A DNA stretch of 64,000 nt, taken from Lysinibacillus pinottii (lineage in GTDB: Bacteria > Bacillota > Bacilli > Bacillales_A > Planococcaceae). The notes below the pieces were generated by a model that did no database searches, was not told where the DNA came from, and worked only from the letters and a program-made list of their open reading frames with translations. Location: positions 62,001 to 126,000 of the forward strand of contig NZ_JANTOO010000020.1 in NCBI RefSeq assembly GCF_024753545.1, read 5' to 3'. Every line of letters starts with the position of its first letter. Positions within the stretch are counted from its first letter, which is position 1. This document shows, in pieces, positions 50,484-59,312 of the stretch. Both the position numbers and the translations under genes were made by a program.

Positions 50484-51101
50484 ATGAAAAAAGTATCGAA
50501 AAGACAAGAGGACATTTTAGCGTTCATTAAAGACGAGGTACGAGCTAAAGGGTATCCGCCATCAGTCCGTGAAATCGGGGAAGCTGTTGGACTTGCTTCA
50601 AGTTCAACTGTTCATGGTCATTTGGCTCGATTAGAACAAAAGGGTTTTATTCGTCGAGATCCAACAAAACCACGTGCTATTGAAATTCTTGAACCTGAAG
50701 AATCCATCCAAAAGCAACACGTCATCCATGTACCACTTGTAGGGAAGGTTACAGCAGGTTCTCCTATTACAGCTATCGAAAATATTGAAGAGTATTTCCC
50801 ACTGCCTGATACATATGGCACGAGTGAGGATCAGTTATTCATGCTAGAAATTATGGGTGAATCGATGATTGAAGCAGGAATTTTAGATGGTGATTTAGTG
50901 ATTGTGAAGCAAAAATCAACGGCTAATAATGGAGACATTGTTGTAGCCATGACAGCTGAAGATGAAGCTACTGTAAAACGATTCTTTAAGGAAAAAAACC
51001 ATTTCCGTTTACAGCCTGAAAATTCATCAATGGAACCGATTATCGTCGATCAAGTATCCATTTTGGGACAAGTTGTTGGTCTGTATCGCCGTGTACATTA
51101 A
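50484..51101 (+). CDS. lexA: SOS repressor LexA
   Basis: The 205-residue repressor has a winged helix (RQEDILAFIKDEVRAKGYPPSVREIGEAVGL, then SSSTVHGHLARLEQKGFIRR). The Ala-Gly self-cleavage site is in GKVTAGSPI (near residue 93). The catalytic Ser is in MGESMIEAGI and the Lys in DEATVKRFF. RecA filaments trigger its autoproteolysis. GAGGTG precedes the ATG. The adjoining divergent yneA operon is its expected target. Confidence 0.97.
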   Translation: MKKVSKRQEDILAFIKDEVRAKGYPPSVREIGEAVGLASSSTVHGHLARLEQKGFIRRDPTKPRAIEILEPEESIQKQHVIHVPLVGKVTAGSPITAIENIEEYFPLPDTYGTSEDQLFMLEIMGESMIEAGILDGDLVIVKQKSTANNGDIVVAMTAEDEATVKRFFKEKNHFRLQPENSSMEPIIVDQVSILGQVVGLYRRVH

Positions 51102-51159
51102 TTAAATGAGGGTTTGAGGATTGTGTTCCTTCACTGAGCATAAATCCTCTTTTTTACGC

Positions 51160-51193
51160 AAAAAAAGAATCCATAAACTATTGGATTCTTTTG
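51160..51193. terminator. Bidirectional terminator
   Basis: AAAGAATCCA pairs perfectly with TGGATTCTTT, with seven A on one side and T residues on the other; it lies between lexA and the convergent amidotransferase gene. Confidence 0.88.
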
Positions 51194-51204
51194 ACAACGG
51201 CCTT

Positions 51205-51927
51205 TTAAGCCTCTTTTTTAAATTTTATGCTCGCTTCAATAAACGCTGCAAATAGCTTTTGTGCATGCGGATCTCCTGCTATAGCTAATTCCTCTGGGTG
51301 CCACTGGACAGCCAAGCAGAATGGTAATTCCTCATGTACCACTGCTTCAATAATGCCATCACTTGATTTCGCTGCAACTTTTAAATTCTCCGCTAGTACA
51401 TTCACTGATTGATGATGAAAAGAATTGACGGCAATTTTCTCTTGTTCCAGAATAGTGGCTAATAAATTCTCCGCAATAATTTGTACATAATGCGTTGCTA
51501 CTGATCTACCGGCCTGTTGCATATGTTTAATAAGCTTTGTACTATAATGGTCACTATCAATGTCCTGATATAACGTCCCGCCTAATGCAACATTTAATAT
51601 TTGGATACCCCGACAAATACCGAAAATAGGCATTTTTCGTAAAAATGCAGCCTCAATTAATGCTAATTCTACGGCATCTCTAGCTGGATGAATTTTACCT
51701 AACTTTGGTGAAGGGTCCACTCCAAATAAAAAAGGATGTACATCATAGCCTCCCGATAGCAATAAGCCATCCGTAAGGGCTAAAATTTGTGCAGCATCTT
51801 CCTCAACCCCTAACGGAATAATGAGGGGGATACCGCCCGCCTCAATAATACTTTTGCTGTAAGCAGCATTTAAATGAGCTGATAAATCATCTTCTACAAA
51901 AGCTGTAATTCCAATAATCGGCTTCAC
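51205..51927 (-). CDS. Gamma-glutamyl-GABA hydrolase family protein
   Basis: The 240-residue class-I glutamine amidotransferase-like peptidase (C26) has the nucleophile Cys in IFGICRGIQILNVALGG (near residue 110) and the His-x-Glu in VQWHPEEL (near 215). GGYDVHP near 65 is typical of PuuD-like enzymes. These hydrolyse gamma-glutamyl bonds of polyamine or GABA intermediates. No other putrescine gene is adjacent. The start is GTG after GGAGGGG. Confidence 0.88.
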   Translation of the reverse strand: MKPIIGITAFVEDDLSAHLNAAYSKSIIEAGGIPLIIPLGVEEDAAQILALTDGLLLSGGYDVHPFLFGVDPSPKLGKIHPARDAVELALIEAAFLRKMPIFGICRGIQILNVALGGTLYQDIDSDHYSTKLIKHMQQAGRSVATHYVQIIAENLLATILEQEKIAVNSFHHQSVNVLAENLKVAAKSSDGIIEAVVHEELPFCLAVQWHPEELAIAGDPHAQKLFAAFIEASIKFKKEA

Positions 51928-51961
51928 TTGATTCCCCTCCACAAAATTGAAGATTAAATAC

Positions 51962-52714
51962 TTACCAAAAACCTAAGTACCACTTGATGAACGAATCTCC
52001 ATAGAAATAAACAATATTAGCGGCTAATGCAATTGATGGGCCAAAGGGAATAGGTGTTTTTCTTCCCTGTTTACGCTTTAATAAGACAACTATTCCGACT
52101 ATCATACCAATGATAGCAGCTAAAAATAAAGTCAACAGCGTATGAATAGTACCGAGAACAAGACCAATTAAAAAGAATAATTTAATATCCCCTCCTCCCA
52201 TTCCACCTTTCGATAAAACCGCAATACTATATAATATGCCAAAACCAACGAGTGAACCCAATAGGCTGTCCCACCAAGGTGTTAAAGGTGATAGTACACG
52301 TCCAATGACCAATATAGGCAAAAAGAATAAAAGAATCTTATCTGGAATTAACAGATAAGTAAAATCTGAAACAACTATAATGACTAACAATGAGATGAAC
52401 GATAAAGCTACTATGAATTCCATGCTCCAGTTTAGCTTCAAATAAGCAAGGGCGAATAATCCTCCAGTCAACAATTCTATCGCTGGATATACTGACGAGA
52501 TTTTAAAGCCACAGCCCCGACATTTTCCTCTTATAAACAGATAAGACAATACTGGCACTAAATCAAGAACCGTCAATGGTCTCTGACAGTTTGTACAATG
52601 GGAGGAAGGAAGTACAAGAGACTCCTTCCGCGGTACACGAAAGCCAACTACATTATAAAAAGAGCCAAACACTAGACCAAATAAAAAAATGATAATTGTA
52701 TAAGCCATTTCCAA
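51962..52714 (-). CDS. Prepilin peptidase (type IV leader peptidase, ComC-like)
   Basis: The 250-residue protein has the N-terminal methylase/peptidase domain with two CxxC pairs (CTNCQRPL and CRGCGF) and about seven spans. The two catalytic aspartates are in VVSDFTYLLIPD and GGMGGGDIKL. It cleaves and N-methylates prepilins such as the ComG pseudopilins of the competence machine. The TTG at 52714, eight bases after AGGAGG, is chosen over an ATG two codons later. It stands alone; no com genes are adjacent. Confidence 0.92.
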   Translation of the reverse strand: MEMAYTIIIFLFGLVFGSFYNVVGFRVPRKESLVLPSSHCTNCQRPLTVLDLVPVLSYLFIRGKCRGCGFKISSVYPAIELLTGGLFALAYLKLNWSMEFIVALSFISLLVIIVVSDFTYLLIPDKILLFFLPILVIGRVLSPLTPWWDSLLGSLVGFGILYSIAVLSKGGMGGGDIKLFFLIGLVLGTIHTLLTLFLAAIIGMIVGIVVLLKRKQGRKTPIPFGPSIALAANIVYFYGDSFIKWYLGFW

Positions 52715-52733
52715 ATTTATGTCCTCCTAAACC

Positions 52734-52769
52734 AATAGGCGCCCATACAATCCGTATGATGCGCCTATT
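52734..52769. other. Strong hairpin upstream of the prepilin peptidase gene
   Basis: AATAGGCGC pairs perfectly with GCGCCTATT, with an inner ATAC/GTAT stem and AATCC loop. It lies 20 bp before the gene start on the minus strand, so it would be in the mRNA leader or at the promoter. No T tract follows, so it is more likely an operator or leader structure than a terminator. Confidence 0.5.
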
Positions 52770-52933
52770 CATATAATTATTGTAGTTTTGCTCGGTAATA
52801 CACGTAACCAATGTTATTCAGAACAAGGGACATAGATAATATGTGATGTATTTGAGGAATATTTTCACAAAGGATTTAAAGTACGATAAGAAGAAAGAAG
52901 GAGTAGAGTAAGAGTATTATCAGTTTAGCACAA

Positions 52934-52973
52934 GATAAAAGAGATTCCAAAAATCATTGGAATCTCTTTTATT
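52934..52973 (-). terminator. Terminator of the DUF2339 gene
   Basis: AAAAGAGATTCCA pairs perfectly with TGGAATCTCTTTT around AAAATCAT-type loop. It overlaps the final stop of the gene. Confidence 0.92.
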
Positions 52974-55066
52974 TATTTCCTCAGTAACCTACCTGATAAC
53001 AGCATGCCAATGCCACCAATTGTTATAAATAGAACAGCTCTAATTAATAAATCAAGTGCTGATAGGTCGAAGAAAATCAGCTTGATAAACGCAATGACTA
53101 AGATAACAAAGCCTGTAGTGCGAAGCGTTTTTAATTGTTGCGTGGAACTAAGCCATAACGAAATACTCGCGGTTAGAAATAATGTAATCGTTGTAAGAGC
53201 TATACTTAGTTTCCAATCAAGTAGATGACTATACGTAAATTGATGAACGAGCCCCCATATCGAGATCATTGTGAGTACGACACCTGAGCTAACAATAGCG
53301 TCTACATATTTCCCCATTCGTTCTGCATATAGCCGATAAATACGGCCCTTTACTAGAACGTCCACAATAATCGCCACTATTACTGCTATATAAACTAATC
53401 TGGTCATCATACTTAAGCTGTCCAACATAGAAGGCTTTGCGCTGACCATCAAAGAAAATACGATAAAGAATGCTCCCAGCACAGGCGTTAGAACACGCCC
53501 TTTGAATTTCTCTGACACGAGCAGAGTTCCTGCAAACAAAGCAGCTAGTGCCATACACATCAAATACTGAATGCCATTTGTTGCCGCAAAATAGGCTGTA
53601 TCTAGTTTGCTCATATAAGCTAAGAAGTAGCCTGTGGTGATTACTGCTAAAATATCAATAGCATATACATCCTTCATGACTTTCTCAAAAGGTGATAACG
53701 TTTCTTTTGGGCGTCTAGCATACAAGTAAATGACTACAAGATAAATAATCGGCATGAACAGGCTTACATGATTAAAGCTCATAAATGGTGTTGGTTCATG
53801 GAAAATAAAGTTTAGCAACAATGTCATCACAAGGAAAAATGATGTGACTACCTTCATCATACTGGCCCGTAATCGTAAGCTCATCATTACACCTGCAAAT
53901 GCGATCAATGGATATAGTAAATCATCCACTTTATCAGGTATATTCATGATAAGTACCGTATTACATACGGTCATAAATGCGAGTGTTATAGCACTATCAA
54001 ATACTTCCTGCCATTTTTGACGATGACTATAAAACGATAATGCTATGAATAAACCAAACAAAACAAGTAGCACTGCTTCCCCATATTCTAGTGAGCGTAT
54101 GATCAGGTTCATCAGCAATAAACTAAATGACCCTAACGAAAATTGGAGCCCAATATGAAGAGCTCTCCATTTAGATTGTGCATGAAATAATCGACACCAG
54201 CTTGCATAAAAGATGGCTAGTATAGCAAGTAAACCAAAAGCAAAGACAACTTGCTTATCATGATTCATAAATGCAACAACACCTATTGCCACCACTGAGA
54301 AAAAGGCTGAAATATAAAGGGCAAGCTTCTGCTTGTGCTGTTGGACAACCAATTGCAGCATGGCAAATAAAACGATAACAAATAGTAAAATAATGATGGC
54401 ACTAAAGTCCATATATTCTAATAAATAAGGTAGTAATAATGAGGTAAAAGCAACAAAAATAGTTAATGCCTCATTTTTCTTTAAGTAACTTATTGCAATA
54501 CCATAGCCAATATAAAGAATCGTAATACCAAGCGCTGGTGTGAGATGGATGATCTCGTATAAAATGGCACTAGCTGCAGTCGTTAAAATACCAACAATAA
54601 ATGCTCCGCCATATAATGAGACGGTAATAGCGGGAGAGCCTACTTTTCTACGTTCCAGAATATAAGCGATAATCGCCAATCCTACCGATAATGAATAGGC
54701 AAGGATGATTTTCACGCCATTCGATAAATAACCATAGTCACTAACAAGTTTGAGACCCCAAAGTACCCCCATAACTAAAATAACCATGAATACTTTTGGA
54801 AGTGCCCACATAACACGTTCCTCCATCGATGGCTGTGGTTGCACCTCTTTTTGTGCTGTTTTGACTGGGGTAGTCTTCGACTCCACTGTTGGTTTTGGTG
54901 TTGGTTTTGGTTTTATTGGAACCGATTGCTCGATCATTGACTGTCTTGCATCAAGAGTATTTATTTTCTCATTGCTTTGAATTCGCCTTAATTCACTTAA
55001 CTCCTGACGTAACTCTGCCATTTCCTCCTCAAGTTTAGCCACTCTTCGTTCCATTTCAAGGGACAT
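52973..55066 (-). CDS. DUF2339 family polytopic membrane protein
   Basis: The 697-residue protein starts with a coiled-coil (RRVAKLEEEMAELRQELSEL, residues 7-35). A proline/lysine/threonine-rich linker (KPKPTPKPT near residue 53) follows. From about residue 85 there are some twenty hydrophobic spans, the DUF2339 hallmark. Function unknown; it is a large membrane protein found in many bacteria. GGAGG lies eight bases before the ATG. It is transcribed alone between the prepilin peptidase and holin genes. Confidence 0.87.
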   Translation of the reverse strand: MSLEMERRVAKLEEEMAELRQELSELRRIQSNEKINTLDARQSMIEQSVPIKPKPTPKPTVESKTTPVKTAQKEVQPQPSMEERVMWALPKVFMVILVMGVLWGLKLVSDYGYLSNGVKIILAYSLSVGLAIIAYILERRKVGSPAITVSLYGGAFIVGILTTAASAILYEIIHLTPALGITILYIGYGIAISYLKKNEALTIFVAFTSLLLPYLLEYMDFSAIIILLFVIVLFAMLQLVVQQHKQKLALYISAFFSVVAIGVVAFMNHDKQVVFAFGLLAILAIFYASWCRLFHAQSKWRALHIGLQFSLGSFSLLLMNLIIRSLEYGEAVLLVLFGLFIALSFYSHRQKWQEVFDSAITLAFMTVCNTVLIMNIPDKVDDLLYPLIAFAGVMMSLRLRASMMKVVTSFFLVMTLLLNFIFHEPTPFMSFNHVSLFMPIIYLVVIYLYARRPKETLSPFEKVMKDVYAIDILAVITTGYFLAYMSKLDTAYFAATNGIQYLMCMALAALFAGTLLVSEKFKGRVLTPVLGAFFIVFSLMVSAKPSMLDSLSMMTRLVYIAVIVAIIVDVLVKGRIYRLYAERMGKYVDAIVSSGVVLTMISIWGLVHQFTYSHLLDWKLSIALTTITLFLTASISLWLSSTQQLKTLRTTGFVILVIAFIKLIFFDLSALDLLIRAVLFITIGGIGMLLSGRLLRK

Positions 55067-55147
55067 TCAATCATCCTCCCCACTGTATCAATTTTCTAAC
55101 ATTATAACATATTTATCCTTATTGTAAAATTACACTTTTTGAATACT

Positions 55148-55399
55148 TTATCGTGGTCTCCTATACATTAATGCCTTTTCACTATCACTTGTACCTTTTG
55201 TCGTTGGGTCTACTATGACACCCATTAATACAAGAATAGATAGAACTGTATTTAAAATAGCTGCAATTTGCTCACTTATTGCAGCTGTCAAATCAAAGCC
55301 GAAAATCGCTCCTACTTGTTGTGCGAGTAAGAGTAACAATGAAAATAGACCTAATAAAAATGGTATATGTTGAAGACGAACCTTCCAGTTAATTCTCAT
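55148..55399 (-). CDS. phiLC3-type phage holin
   Basis: The 83-residue protein starts INWKVRLQHIPFLLG, has two spans (about residues 13-33 and 50-65) and ends GVIVDPTTKGTSDSEKALMY. The VDPTTKGxxDS motif is the recognisable end of the phi-LC3 holin family. Phage holins open the membrane for endolysins. No endolysin or other phage gene is adjacent, so this is a solitary chromosomal copy, possibly a prophage relic or used by the host. GGAGGTGAG precedes the ATG. Confidence 0.88.
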   Translation of the reverse strand: MRINWKVRLQHIPFLLGLFSLLLLLAQQVGAIFGFDLTAAISEQIAAILNTVLSILVLMGVIVDPTTKGTSDSEKALMYRRPR

Positions 55400-55473
55400 A
55401 AAAGCTCACCTCCCCCCCTCTTGAACCAGTATATGCAGGGAGGTTATGTAACACATATGCAAAAATGGAGCTT

Positions 55474-55502
55474 TTGACAAGTTTACTAGGTATTTTTAAT
55501 AA
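55474..55502 (+). promoter_or_regulatory. Candidate promoter of the acyltransferase gene
   Basis: A perfect TTGACA (55474-55479) is 17 bp from TAATAA (55497-55502). The leader to the ATG at 55635 would be about 125 bases, holding no recognised riboswitch. Confidence 0.55.
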
Positions 55503-55634
55503 TAATTTGCGAACTAAACTATTTTCGAGTGAAAGACAGACCGGTTGTAACCATAATGCCAAATTCATATAGTTAGTAAGGTTGCATCCTGGCAGGAGAT
55601 GCCCGCCAATTTACTGAAATCGAGGGTGATTGAG

Positions 55635-56633
55635 ATGGTGTACGAGTGGAACGCATTGAGAGCTATTGCTTGCTTAAGTATTGTGCTATTGCACGCGACG
55701 ACAAATATTGAAATTATTAATGGCTTTATTGATCAACCTTTCTATCAATTTTTTAGACTTGTGCTATGTGCCGCCACACCCATTTTCATTTTATTATCCA
55801 TTTTAATATTAGCTAATCGCTATCAACATCAGCTGCCTTCCCATTTTTTATGGCATCGATTTCAGTTTATCGTCATGCCGTTTGTAGCTGCTGGTATTTT
55901 ATATGCGGCTAATGCAGCCTTTCATTATCATGAAAATTTTTGGTATGCCCTGTATCGTCACATTATTTTGGGGGATTTTTCTGGGTGGTTTGTCATGACG
56001 ATTTTTCAGCTCTATATTCTATTTTTTATGGTAAAAAAATATAATCTATCCTGTATATGGTTTGCTCCCATAATGTTCTTACTAGGGGTTTTCTATATGA
56101 CACTAGCAAAATTAAATATAGATTATTTCGTAAATAACGATCATTTTATACGACTGCTCTTCGTAGGCTGGCTTCCTTATTTTGTATTTGCCTATTTCAT
56201 GGGTCGTCATTATGAAAGATTCACATATTATCTCGTTAAATATAAATTTTTTACCGTTTTATCGGTTATACTTGCAACAGTCATTATCTATTTAAATTAT
56301 TATTTGGGCGACCAGCAAATTACATCAAGAAGAATCGATATGATTCTATTTGTGTTAGCGATGACGATTTTCATTTTAACATTTGCCCAAATTTTACCTA
56401 AGCTGTCCTTCATCCATACCATAAGTCGTTATTCCTTTGGTATCTTTTTAATTCACTGGCTTATTCAAGAATATCTAGCTCCCTATAGTGCATTACTCCC
56501 TACCACTTCTCTACAAGTTATTTCACTTTTTCTAGCTAGTTTTGTCGTCTGTATGTTGCTCATAAAAATTATTTCCTTTCTCCCCTTTAGTGCATATTTA
56601 ATCGGCAAATCTCACCAAAAAAAGTCAATCTAA
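55635..56633 (+). CDS. Acyltransferase family 3 membrane protein
   Basis: The 332-residue protein has about ten spans and the opening EWNALRAIACLSIVLLHATTN, with the catalytic-type His in LLHATT (near residue 21). WHRFQFIVMPFVAAGILY near 75 and RYSFGIFLIHWLIQEYL near 270 are also typical of the Acyl_transf_3/OafB group. These proteins O-acylate sugars of surface polymers. The ATG at 55635 follows GAGGGTG. The acceptor is unknown; no glycan gene adjoins. Confidence 0.87.
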   Translation: MVYEWNALRAIACLSIVLLHATTNIEIINGFIDQPFYQFFRLVLCAATPIFILLSILILANRYQHQLPSHFLWHRFQFIVMPFVAAGILYAANAAFHYHENFWYALYRHIILGDFSGWFVMTIFQLYILFFMVKKYNLSCIWFAPIMFLLGVFYMTLAKLNIDYFVNNDHFIRLLFVGWLPYFVFAYFMGRHYERFTYYLVKYKFFTVLSVILATVIIYLNYYLGDQQITSRRIDMILFVLAMTIFILTFAQILPKLSFIHTISRYSFGIFLIHWLIQEYLAPYSALLPTTSLQVISLFLASFVVCMLLIKIISFLPFSAYLIGKSHQKKSI

Positions 56634-56656
56634 AATTGAGGAAAAAATTTGATACA

Positions 56657-56713
56657 ATGGATAATAGTTCATTAATTACGACGAGTACATTTATTACGTG
56701 TTGTGGATTTTAA
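56657..56713 (+). CDS. Possible short leader ORF before the CPBP gene
   Basis: An 18-codon frame, DNSSLITTSTFITCCGF after the ATG, lies 100 bp upstream of the CPBP protease gene. The ribosome site is weak (GAGG 15 bases upstream). It could be a regulatory leader peptide, or chance. Confidence 0.2.
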   Translation: MDNSSLITTSTFITCCGF

Positions 56714-56815
56714 CATCATTTTAGAATGTATTTCCCTATTTTTTTTCAGAAGCACTCTCTTTTTAAGTGTCTTCCTATTAATTACTGCTAGCATGATTAG
56801 GAGGAAATGAACAGA

Positions 56816-57547
56816 ATGAAACAAAAAGTGATTGCCAAAATAATTGGCTTAGAGTTTCTTATCATACTTTTCTATGTTGGTAACGGAGCTTTTGTTTCTA
56901 TTAAAGAACCATCAAGCCCTTTGTTACAGTTTGTTATGTTAGTTCCACTAGCATTGGGACTCTTCATTTATATTGCCCTGAAAAAAAACTGGCAAATGTA
57001 TTTCTTTCATCCTATTCAAAAGAATCATTTATTAATGATTTTACCGCTACTTTTTGTTTTAGGAATCATCCTTGTAAGTACTAAAGGATTAAATCTCACA
57101 TCGATTAGCGATCTTATTTTTATGTTTTTAATGCAAGTGCTTATTGTGGCATTTATAGAAGAGACCATATTTAGGGGCCTTATGGTGCGAATGCTTCTTG
57201 CCAAGGGTGCATTTACAGCGGTATTCATTTCTAGTTTATTGTTTGGCATTACACATGCTTTACAATTACTTGGTGGGCAATCGCTTGAAGATACTATTAT
57301 TCAAATCATCTATGCCCTTTTAGTGGGCCTTGTTCTTTCTTTACTTATTTTAGATGGGCAATCGATTATTATTACCATTATTTTCCACGGATTCAATAAT
57401 TTCTTTAACTTTATGGGAAATGTAGAGAGCCCTACGCTTAGTGGTTATCTTATTATTTTAGTGCTATTTGTCTATATGCTTGTTTTATGGAAGCGAGTAA
57501 AGAAATCCTATGCTATAAATTCCATGAAAAATGCCAAGTCCATCTAG
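56816..57547 (+). CDS. CPBP family intramembrane metalloprotease
   Basis: The 243-residue protein has about eight spans. The CPBP/Abi motifs are complete: EETIFRGLMVR (EExxxR, near residue 113), FGITHAL (FxxxH) and IFHGFNNFFN (HxxxN). The family includes type II CAAX-prenyl protease homologues and bacteriocin self-immunity proteins. AGGAGG is two bases from an ATG at 56807 and eleven from the one at 56816; the latter is preferred. It ends at a perfect hairpin. Confidence 0.88.
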   Translation: MKQKVIAKIIGLEFLIILFYVGNGAFVSIKEPSSPLLQFVMLVPLALGLFIYIALKKNWQMYFFHPIQKNHLLMILPLLFVLGIILVSTKGLNLTSISDLIFMFLMQVLIVAFIEETIFRGLMVRMLLAKGAFTAVFISSLLFGITHALQLLGGQSLEDTIIQIIYALLVGLVLSLLILDGQSIIITIIFHGFNNFFNFMGNVESPTLSGYLIILVLFVYMLVLWKRVKKSYAINSMKNAKSI

Positions 57548-57562
57548 GACTTGGCATTTTGA
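57527..57562. terminator. Bidirectional terminator
   Basis: AAATGCCAAGTCC pairs perfectly with GGACTTGGCATTT around ATCTA; it overlaps the CPBP stop and lies at the end of the convergent YjiH gene. Confidence 0.9.
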
Positions 57563-58918
57563 TTAGAATAAAAGGTGGCCCACTAATGCAGCAATTGGAA
57601 GTGAGATAAGTGTACGTAATATAAATATCACCACTAAATCGAAAAATTTCAATGGAATTTTCGTACCTAAAATAAGTCCACCCACCTCAGACATATAAAT
57701 TAACTGCGTGACTGAAACAACTGCTATGACAAATCTAGTGGTATCAGATTCAATCCCTGCACCTAAAATAGAAGGCAGGAACATATCTGCAAAGCCCACA
57801 ACCATTGTTTGTGCTGCTTGTGCCGCCTCTGGTAAACCAAGTACTGTTAAAATAGGCTCAAAGGGTTTGCCTAAAATCACAAAGATACTCGTAAATTCGG
57901 CAAGCATTAGGGCAATCGTACCAAAAGCCATTACGATAGGCGCAACACCAACCCATAAATCAATAACATTTCTAAATCCATCTTTAATAAATTTGCGTGG
58001 GTCACGATTGTCATGGGCAACAGCAAGTGCATTTTCTAAGCCATGTGAGACTAAATTATAGCCCTCTGGTAATTCCTCACGTGAATAGTCTACAGGCGTA
58101 CCATCTATATATGTATCTTCTTTCTGTGCAAGTGGATAGATACGGGGCATAATAATCGCTAGTACAATTCCACAAAAGACAACTGTTAAATAGTATGGAA
58201 TAAAATAGCGTGCCAAATGAACCGTATCCAATACTACGATACAAAATGTAATAGATACTACCGAGAAGCTTGTTGCAATAATAGCTGCTTCTTTTTTGGT
58301 ATAGTTCCCCATTTCATATTGTTTACTAGTCATTAAAACACCAATCGTTCCATCACCGACCCATGATGTAAGGGCATCAATGGAAGAACGGCCCGGACTT
58401 TTAAATAGGGGTCGCATAATTCTCACCATCATTGTACCGAAAAATTCAAGAAGCCCGAAATTAGTCAAAAACGGCAAGAGGAATCCAGCAAACAAGAAGA
58501 TGGTAAATAAAAATGTGACAAGACCATCATTAGGATCCATCAGTAGTCCACCAGTATTTTCGTTGTTGATGGCAAAAGGACCAAAGTTAAAGACAACCAT
58601 TGAAGCAAAAACTAAGCCGATACAGCGGGTAATCGTCCAAAACCAATTAACATAAAACAATGTATCTAAAATACTTGGCTCTTTTACGTTTTTACGAGGA
58701 ATAAATTTAGCCATAAGTGCGCCAATTGCTGAAATAGCAAACATAAAAATTGTAAAATAACTAATAATAGGAGCAACAATAGTTGCTAAAACATTTGCTA
58801 AAATTGCAATTGGTACCTTCCAGCCTTCTTCTGTTAAGACAGGTGTCATAAATAGAAAAATACCAATTAAAGAAGGGATGATAAAATAAACATATGTAGA
58901 AACAGCATATTTTTTCAT
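57563..58918 (-). CDS. YjiH family nucleoside-recognition membrane protein
   Basis: The 451-residue protein has about ten spans with two Gate (nucleoside recognition) repeats: SSIDALTSWVGDGTIGVLMTS near residue 180 and MVVGFADMFLPSILGAGIESDTTRF near 375. YjiH-type proteins are predicted transporters with no proven substrate. A GAGGTTTT site precedes the ATG but spacing is long (about 12). A perfect TATAAT and two palindromes lie upstream, suggesting repressor control. It is transcribed alone. Confidence 0.87.
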   Translation of the reverse strand: MKKYAVSTYVYFIIPSLIGIFLFMTPVLTEEGWKVPIAILANVLATIVAPIISYFTIFMFAISAIGALMAKFIPRKNVKEPSILDTLFYVNWFWTITRCIGLVFASMVVFNFGPFAINNENTGGLLMDPNDGLVTFLFTIFLFAGFLLPFLTNFGLLEFFGTMMVRIMRPLFKSPGRSSIDALTSWVGDGTIGVLMTSKQYEMGNYTKKEAAIIATSFSVVSITFCIVVLDTVHLARYFIPYYLTVVFCGIVLAIIMPRIYPLAQKEDTYIDGTPVDYSREELPEGYNLVSHGLENALAVAHDNRDPRKFIKDGFRNVIDLWVGVAPIVMAFGTIALMLAEFTSIFVILGKPFEPILTVLGLPEAAQAAQTMVVGFADMFLPSILGAGIESDTTRFVIAVVSVTQLIYMSEVGGLILGTKIPLKFFDLVVIFILRTLISLPIAALVGHLLF

Positions 58919-59027
58919 TTTTTGATTAAAACCTCATTTCTATTAATCATGAAATTGCAACTTGATCTATTTCTCAATCTACTATTCTATAAGCTCTATA
59001 TGTTGTGTTCATTCAAAACCTCCCCTC

Positions 59028-59039
59028 ATAACCTGTTAT
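59028..59039. promoter_or_regulatory. Palindrome at the presumed YjiH start point
   Basis: ATAAC-CT-GTTAT is a perfect dyad located directly downstream of the TATAAT read on the minus strand at 59051-59046. It shares the ATAAC/GTTAT half sites with the dyad at 59104-59129. Confidence 0.5.
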
Positions 59040-59103
59040 AGTACTATTATAAAAACAATAGAGTTTTGAGTTTTAAACAGAAAAATACTCACATCATTCA
59101 TGT

Positions 59104-59129
59104 TTTTATAACATTACTGTGTTATAAAA
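59104..59129. promoter_or_regulatory. Long perfect palindrome upstream of the YjiH gene
   Basis: TTTTATAACA and TGTTATAAAA form perfect 10-bp arms around TTACTG. It lies about 55 bp upstream of the putative -10. Its AT-rich arms and lack of a T tract on either side suggest a protein operator rather than a terminator. Confidence 0.6.
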
Positions 59130-59251
59130 CTATTTTAAACGCTATAAAGCCATTGGTTCAATCTCACATTTTTCTGAATTTTTATACAGGCAACAAATGC
59201 TTCAATCAAGTATAACAATTATATAAGATAACAAACAGAAATTTTTAAAGT

Positions 59252-59291
59252 AAGTAAAAAGTGAATAAACATCACATTTATTCACTTTGAG
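59252..59291 (-). terminator. Terminator of the siderophore operon
   Basis: AAAGTGAATAAA pairs perfectly with TTTATTCACTTT around an eight-base loop and is followed by T residues on the minus strand. Confidence 0.88.
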
Positions 59292-59312
59292 GAATTTGTA
59301 AACTTTATGAGG

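Larger units (their letters stand above)
58919..59312. other. Long control region ahead of the YjiH gene
   Basis: About 390 bp, very AT-rich, without an ORF. It holds the likely YjiH promoter (TATAAT at 59051-59046, minus), a short palindrome at 59028-59039, a longer palindrome at 59104-59129 and, at the right end, the terminator of the FhuF-like gene. Confidence 0.6.

Noticed and set aside
50321..50527. Longer start for yneA at 50527
   Set aside because: It would cover the yneA and lexA promoters and overlap lexA; no ribosome site.
55148..55399. Toxin-antitoxin or phage defence locus around the holin
   Set aside because: Neighbours are a DUF2339 protein and an acyltransferase; no partner gene or phage gene is adjacent.
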